Below, one piece after another: positions 58,526 to 64,000 of a stretch of 64,000 nt of DNA. The position numbers were made by a program, and so were the translations under genes. The notes beneath the pieces were generated by a model. The model saw nothing but the letters and a program-made list of their open reading frames with translations, was not told where the DNA came from and did no database searches. The stretch lies in assembly GCA_029834535.1 (NCBI GenBank), contig JAQMWT010000316.1, forward strand, positions 186,001-250,000, written 5' to 3'. This stretch comes from Chrysophaeum taylorii (lineage: Eukaryota > Sar > Pelagophyceae > Pelagomonadales > Pelagomonadaceae). Position 1 is the first letter of the stretch, and the number at the start of each line of letters is the position of its first letter.

Positions 58526-59791
58526 ATGATATCGGTCGAGTTCACCGAGGAGCAGCTCGGGATCGGTCTCGAGTTGATCTGTGGCGCCATCGTCGTGGAC
58601 CGGATCGTCGACGACGGCAGTTGCGCGGCAGCTAATACGCTCCAGCGAGGCGACGTGCTGCGGTTCGTTGGCGACGAGGTGTTGGCGCTGAGCGACGACG
58701 AGTCCGCCTTCCGAGCGACGGTCGAAAGGATCATGGGGGCGCGGCGCCCATTGGTACTGCGCTTCGAGCGGCTGCGCGACGTCGAGAGGGCCCTCGATAA
58801 CCCTAGCTTCGCGACGCCTCGGCGGCGGCAGACGACGCGCGAGGTCGTCCAGCGCTGGAGCGCGCGGTCCGGGTTCTCGGACTCGTCCGTGCTGTCCCCC
58901 CGCAGCTTCCGACGGCTCAACGCCGTTTTCGAGAGCCTGCGACCTAGCGACGACTGCCTCGCGCCCGACGACGAGCTTCGGATTCGCGACGCGCTCGACG
59001 CGTACACCGACGCGATATGCGAGTTCAACGATCTCCAGTCTGCCTCGTCGACCGAGGAGAGGAGGGAGAGGCTTGTTCTCGCGGCTTTGGATGCCGACCT
59101 GGCTTCGTGCGATGCGCTCATCCTGCGCCTCGCCAAGCACGCGGCTCCGCTCGACGAGGCAAAGGCCGACGCGCGGACGGCGGCCGATCGGCGCGTGGCG
59201 GCTGCCGCGTGGGAAAAGGAAGTCGTTCGCCGCAAAGTGTCTCTGTTGCTGCACCGCGACAACTCCCTAACAAGAACACTCGAGGACGACGTCGCGCGCT
59301 GCCTCAATTTCGACGACGACGACGACGACAGCGACGACGACGACGACGGCGACGGCGACGACAGCTTTGAGGAGGACTCGAAAGTAGACCCCGATGGAGT
59401 TGACTTGCGTGCGGCGATCGTCGACGACGAGAACGTCGACCTCAAATGCAACGCCGCGCGCGCCCAAGCAGCCGCCGCCGCCCGACGCGAACGACTAGCA
59501 CTCGACCGGGTCGACGCGCTCTCCCGCAGTCTCCTTCCAAAGCTCATCGCGCTGCATGACGCAACCGACCAACGCAACCTCATTTTACGTCGACGTCAAA
59601 CGATCCACAACGCCGCCGTCGACCGCAAGCTCGCCGTCGATCTGAAGCGAAGCGCTGCTAACGCTGCACTCGCGAACCTCGAGTCCCTCGCCCAAAGCAT
59701 GCAACAAGACGCTGCTGCTTCAAAGGGGGCGCACTCCTCCGAGCTTCGACAGCGGGATGGTCCGTCCTCCACCTCTGTTTCTACCGTATGA
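58526..59791 (+). CDS. PDZ-domain protein with coiled-coil and acidic tract
   Basis: The protein has 421 residues from the ATG at 58526. Residues about 3-85 form a PDZ-like domain: LELICGAIVVDRIVDDGSCA, then LQRGDVLRFVGDEVLAL, the usual G-D-xx-L-x-VNG region. The rest is largely helical and Ala/Arg/Glu-rich. A pure Asp-rich tract lies near residues 262-285, and a C-terminal coiled-coil-like part includes LIALHDATDQRNLILRRRQ. PDZ domains bind C-terminal peptides and scaffold complexes. Its divergent neighbour is a Rab-GAP, so a shared trafficking role is possible but is inference. A (TAC)n tract follows the stop codon at about 59803-59821. Confidence 0.8.
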   Translation: MISVEFTEEQLGIGLELICGAIVVDRIVDDGSCAAANTLQRGDVLRFVGDEVLALSDDESAFRATVERIMGARRPLVLRFERLRDVERALDNPSFATPRRRQTTREVVQRWSARSGFSDSSVLSPRSFRRLNAVFESLRPSDDCLAPDDELRIRDALDAYTDAICEFNDLQSASSTEERRERLVLAALDADLASCDALILRLAKHAAPLDEAKADARTAADRRVAAAAWEKEVVRRKVSLLLHRDNSLTRTLEDDVARCLNFDDDDDDSDDDDDGDGDDSFEEDSKVDPDGVDLRAAIVDDENVDLKCNAARAQAAAAARRERLALDRVDALSRSLLPKLIALHDATDQRNLILRRRQTIHNAAVDRKLAVDLKRSAANAALANLESLAQSMQQDAAASKGAHSSELRQRDGPSSTSVSTV

Positions 59792-60471
59792 TGCCGAACA
59801 CGGTGCTACTACTACTACTACGCGTGCTTGTCGTCCGGAGTAGGCCGAGCTCCCGAGGAGGAGTATGGGCGAGGCTCGAATCCAAGCTGTCGAAGTTGGA
59901 CTTCGAAGCAGCCCGTCACCGCGCGGTCGTTGTCGACGAATAAGGAATGCGAGGGTCCACGCTAGAACTGAAGATCTCGGGAGACCACGTGCAGGGCTGG
60001 AGGTAAGGCAGAGCCGATGGCAGGACGTTTATCGCGACGACGACGGATGAGCGGCAAGTTCGCGGCAGCATACGCGGACGAAGACGACCACGTGGGCGTT
60101 GTCGTTATCGTGGAAGTCGTCGTCCGAGAACACCCCTTCATGGCGCGTTACACGCGTATGATCATGCCAAAATTCGGAGCGTCAGTCAGTCAGTGTCAAC
60201 GTTTGCGACGTCCTCGCGGTAAATGCCGCATAGGCCGTTCGCGGGACGATCATACAATTGGTGAGGCCGTCCGAAGTTGAAGGACGCGACAAGTTTCTAT
60301 AAAAAATGTGTCTTAACGCTCTCAGCCACACATTTCATCATTACCGACACAAGCCTGGTATCTTTATCGGAAGATAACCTTAACTTACTTCCGGAAATTA
60401 CTTTCTGTTTTTCCCGACGAGGAGTCTTATCCACAAACGACTTCTTCGGTTGCTGAACGTGGGTCGGTGCC
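59792..60471. other. Intergenic region left of the hAT remnant
   Basis: A (CTA)n tract lies at about 59805-59819 and a GTCAGTCAGTCAGT tract at 60181-60194. Sequence becomes AT-richer towards the transposon remnant (60290-60420). No gene is supported. Any left terminal inverted repeat of the transposon should lie here but I could not pick it out. Confidence 0.4.
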
Positions 60472-63445
60472 TTGACTTCCCTGAACTCGTTGGTTGATAG
60501 GGTCTTTGGCCGGATCCAACTCGGCGTTGAGCGTCGTTTTGCGCTCGGATGGGAGCTGCTAGCGAGAGATTATCTGAAATGCATCACGCAGCAACGTGAG
60601 CTGAATCATCCCGAAAGAAGAGCCGTTGATTCTGAGGCAGAAGACACTCATCTTGCCTCGAAGATATCGGTGTTTCGACACGACCGCGTCTTCGATGAGG
60701 AGGCTGTGCTTGACGTCCCTGAAGTCTTTACGCGAACTACGCCGTCGAAGTTGTCGGTCAAATTGAACGCCAAGACGAAACTCACGCTCACGGCCGTGTT
60801 CCCACCTCTACACAGCGTTGGCAATCAACCCGACCAAGCTTACGGATGTCGTGGCTGAAACGCAGGAGCGTCTATGAACACAGCAAGTGCGTGCTCTGCA
60901 GCGAGCGAAGGAAGCCAAGGACTGGGTGATTGCGTTCGAACAGCGGCGCAAGAAGCAGCAGACGGTGCCGGAGCAGGATCTTGCTAGTGCCGAGCAGAGA
61001 TCCAAAGCGGCTGCCGAGCAAAAGATCGACGAGCACCAACAAGCCCTTTACCATATGAAGCTCTATCGTCTCACTTCGGTGCAAATCGCGACCCTCGCAT
61101 ACTTCATCGCCGCCTTCTTCTTTATCTGCCGCATTTCGTTCTTCGTTATTGAGAGCACTGGGCTTTTCGTCGAGCTATCAAGGAAGGCCCTAAACCCGGC
61201 GTATGCAGTGCACATGCCAAGGGCTGACGCGCTGCGCACGACGCATACTTGGATCGAATGCGGGCCGAGAGAGTGTCGTACCAAGATGAGCAAACTCCCC
61301 GGGAAGAAGAAGACGGCAATCGTGGACAGCTTCAAGGACCGGCGCAATCGCCACGTCGTGAGCATCTCCTTTGCGAAGGTTGGCTTCACGACGTACTTCA
61401 CTACCGTTTGGTTCGGGCCGCGCCGCCAAACGGGGGAGACTTAATAGAGGGAGCTCGTCGCGGACATATGGGCAACGGCAAAGAATTCATCAGGATGGTG
61501 GCCGACAACACGGGTTCGATGTCGTCGCTTCGTTCGGGCCTCTTCGGCTACATCAAGGACAAGTTCCTCTGGTTGTATCTTATCGGCTCTTGCGTCCATG
61601 TGTTCGATCTCTTCCGTGAGGATATAGGACGAAGCTCGCCGCGATGAAGAATATCATAGCGGACTTTGAATTCCTCGTCGTTTTTCTGCCGGGCTGACTC
61701 GTCGGCCAGCATACTTAACATCAAGACGTTCCCGGACACGCGATTCGCCTACGCCTACCTCATGCTCCTGTCCATCACCCCGAACTGGTCGATCGTGGGC
61801 TCGCTCGTTGATCGTTGATACTCCCCAGTACAAGTTGCTCAAGCGGCACAGCAACAACACCAAGCCCACCGCGACTTGAGACGTTTCGAGGATCTCGCGC
61901 AGTCGGCTTCAACCAAAAACTTCGCTGTTGCCTGCCTCTTCGAAGAACCCTTCTCGAGCGGGCTCCACTATCTCGAAGGCGATACGGTCCCGCTGTCGCT
62001 CCCCGTCTTCGTCGTCCTCCACCAACAAGTCCAAGTCATGCCCGAAGACGTCACCGACAAGCTCGACGTAGGGTCGACAGTCGTCGACATCATTCGCGCC
62101 ACCCGTGAACGCTGGCTCGGCACCGGCAAACGCGTTCGCGTCCGCCACGTCGCGCACTGCCTCGCCTTCACGCTCGACCTCACTATCCGGTTCACGGTGC
62201 AGTACGCTCTGGGCGAAGGGATGCTCGAGGCCGCCCGACGAGTCATTCATCGAACTGTTCAAACTGTATGTCCAGTCGGCCCTCTTCAACTACGAGAGCG
62301 GCGGAGAACGTAACGGCAAATATGGCATGCTTCTCTCCGAGCTCGCAATATTCTAAGCCAAGAAGTCGATCTACGGCCCAAAATGTGAGGCCATCAGCTC
62401 AGTCACCAGGCCCAAGGTTGCTCGCATCATCGAAAGACTCGACGACGAAGTGATGAGAGACCCGACATCATTGCTCATCGCTCGCCTGAAGGACTACGAC
62501 TCAATCGGCGCTGGGGGCGTCACCTTCAAAGGCCTGCGAAAACCAGTGGAACCTGACAGAAGACCAGTCCTGCTTCTGCGAGATGGTCGTCGACGTTCTT
62601 TCTTTCCATCGTTCCCCACGCGGCTGGCGTCGAGCGCATCAACAACAAGAATCACGGCATGTTCCATTCGAAGGCGCGAGCAAGCATGGTCAACGTCAAC
62701 GCGAGACGTGCCCTCTACGTCTTCACCAACGTGATCTAGCTCTACAAATCGGAGAGTCCGGTGGTCATCGCCTCGTTCGAAAGGTTCATCAAAGCCACCA
62801 TGAGCGAGCAGCATGCCGACGAGATTATGGGCGATCTTCAGCGCATGGACATCAAGGAATATATTCCTGCCGAGAACCAGGCGATCGAGAATACCATGGA
62901 CGATGGCGAAGACGAGGATGACGGCGCAGACGAAGACGACAGCGACGGTCTCCTGAACTTCGAAGAGTTTGAAATCCCGCCGGGTTTCACGTTCGTCGAG
63001 AAACCGGCTACCTTCCTACGCGAGAACGAACTCGAGCCGCTCTACGCGTTGCCGTGCTACGAAAATACCTCCGTAACCTTCAGAAGCCAGCTGTGGTGGT
63101 TCGGCAAAATTTACTAGTACATGCCAAGAGCGCGAGTTTACAATTACGACGTTCAATGGGACAACACCGCGCCTCGGCAACAGGGACTCAAAGTCGACGA
63201 CCCTCAATACCCGATGGTCGCGGTAGGACGCTGGTGTTATCTGAAGAGGAGCATCACTCCTTCACGGCGGGGCCGCCCTTCAAGTGATGACGAGAACGAC
63301 CGCCCTCTTTATCGACGCCGCATCGACGATGACCTACGACGTCGTCGATGGCATCTTGGAAAGACCGGACGCACGTGCATTGCTGTCAATCCTAACCCCG
63401 CACCAACACCGGCTCCAACACCGACACCAGGTGTATGGACGTAAA
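60472..63445 (+). mobile_element. Decayed hAT-type DNA transposon (DUF659 transposase)
   Basis: Transposase-like pieces lie in the right order over about 3 kb of plus strand in shifting frames with stops. They are an N-terminal region with MKLYRLTSVQIATLAYFIAAFF and PRADALRTT (61050-61240); DRRNRHVVSIS and YFTTVWFG (61335-61420); VADNTGSMSSLRSG (61500-61540); and LIGSCVHVFDL (61580-61615). Next come DTRFAYAYLMLLSIT (61738-61780), LHYLEGDTVPLSLP (61965-62005), and the dimerisation-region VERINNKNHG...HSKARASM (62629-62730). A C-terminal acidic tail ends near 63117, with a further YDVQWDNT...VGRWCYLKR piece to about 63250. DNT, C..H and the C-terminal dimerisation block are the DUF659/hAT layout. 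At least eight frame changes or stops make it non-autonomous. No terminal repeats are identified. Confidence 0.75.
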
Positions 63446-63657
63446 TACCGACACCAACGGAGCCTCGTTGTGTGGGCCGCACCCACGGACCCTTACGACA
63501 TCATTTCGAACACCCGCCACGCATCTCAAAAATCACCTCCCTCGATCGATACCGGTAATTAATTACTACTAGGGTAATGGATAGTACCTGCAATGTCCGG
63601 TAATTACCACGGCAATACCGGTAATGTAGGATCGCCCACCTCGGCATTTAATAACTA
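63446..63657. repeat. AT-rich spacer with repeated ACCGGTAAT words
   Basis: GGTAATTAATTACTACTAG, TCCGGTAATTACC and ACCGGTAATGTAGG occur within 100 bases and are partly palindromic. They could be the eroded end of the hAT element or an independent small repeat. No gene is visible. Confidence 0.4.
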
Positions 63658-64000
63658 ACAAGTGCAGGCCAGTAAGTTCGCCAGTAAGTTCACCTGGTCC
63701 CAATCTCTAACCCCAGTAAGTTCACCTGGTCCCAGTAAGTTCACCTAGTCCCAATCTCTAACCCCAGTAAGTTCGGCGTAAGCCCACTCGTGCTCACATC
63801 CACTCACCCCACTCTCCTTCGAGCTCGTCGCTCTCACCTCCGCCAATCTAAGCTGCTTTGATCCGTACACGCCGCTAGCCCTTGCGTTCACTCTAAAAAC
63901 CCCAGTAAGTTCACTTGGTCCCAGTAAGTTCACCTGGTCACTTAGTTCACCTAGTCCCAATCTCAAACCTCAGTAAGTTCACGTGGTCCCAGTAGACACT
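63658..64000. mobile_element. Left edge of a third helicase-type element, cut by the window end
   Basis: The edge ACAAGTGCAGGCCAGTAAG is shared with 10551 and 44145. AGTAAGTTC-type subterminal repeats continue to the window end, with an intervening unit (63835-63905, CCAATCTAAGCTGC through CTAAAAACCCC) that matches the one at 41121-41343. The helicase part, if present, lies beyond the window. Confidence 0.7.

Overview
This window reads as nuclear DNA of a photosynthetic stramenopile (ochrophyte alga; class not determinable from the sequence). It is GC-rich and gene-dense, coding on both strands. Most genes are single-exon, and the few introns are tiny (34-77 bases). Three proteins begin with a signal peptide followed by a Phe-containing cleavage motif of the kind that targets proteins to secondary red plastids: a KEA antiporter, HCF101 and SecA. 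Divergent gene pairs share very short intergenic spacers. Trinucleotide and tetranucleotide microsatellites are everywhere.

Layout. 0.5-7.3 kb: C-type lectin membrane protein, arylsulfotransferase-like protein, a multi-pass membrane protein, a broken cupin gene, an amidohydrolase. 8.7-10.5 kb: dihydroxy-acid dehydratase (branched-chain amino acid synthesis). 10.5-12.6 kb: a compound mobile element, in which a reverse-transcriptase element 3' fragment is nested in a Pif1/Helitron-type helicase remnant. 12.8-24.8 kb: TauE/SafE transporter, SDR oxidoreductase, the divergent plastid pair KEA/HCF101, a SAM-domain protein, and the divergent PH-domain/SH3-domain pair. 25.7-27.8 kb: a decayed coding region I could not name. 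27.9-37.5 kb: OPT metal/peptide transporter, SLC12 cation-chloride cotransporter, CreA-like protein, DUF1349-like protein, and a four-exon nucleoplasmin-like acidic protein. 37.7-45.1 kb: a MITE-like element, a cyclic-nucleotide-gated-type K+ channel, an E2 ubiquitin-conjugating enzyme, a three-exon EXS-domain protein, and a second copy of the helicase-remnant element without the nested insertion. 45.2-48.5 kb: SecA. 48.5-51.3 kb: mobile-element debris and undetermined sequence. 51.6-59.8 kb: a six-exon receptor (periplasmic-binding-like ectodomain, Cys-rich stalk, multi-pass membrane domain) and the divergent TBC Rab-GAP/PDZ pair. 60.5-63.4 kb: a decayed hAT-type transposon. 63.66-64 kb: the edge of a third helicase-element copy.

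The most useful results are: short introns that explain frame changes in four genes, including one 34-base GC-AG intron; the reading of the 10.5 kb and 44 kb elements as filled and empty sites; seven tandem in-frame TAG codons ending two unrelated genes; a nuclear SecA with an algal plastid-type leader; and the receptor architecture. All function calls come from motif recognition by eye; no database search was possible.
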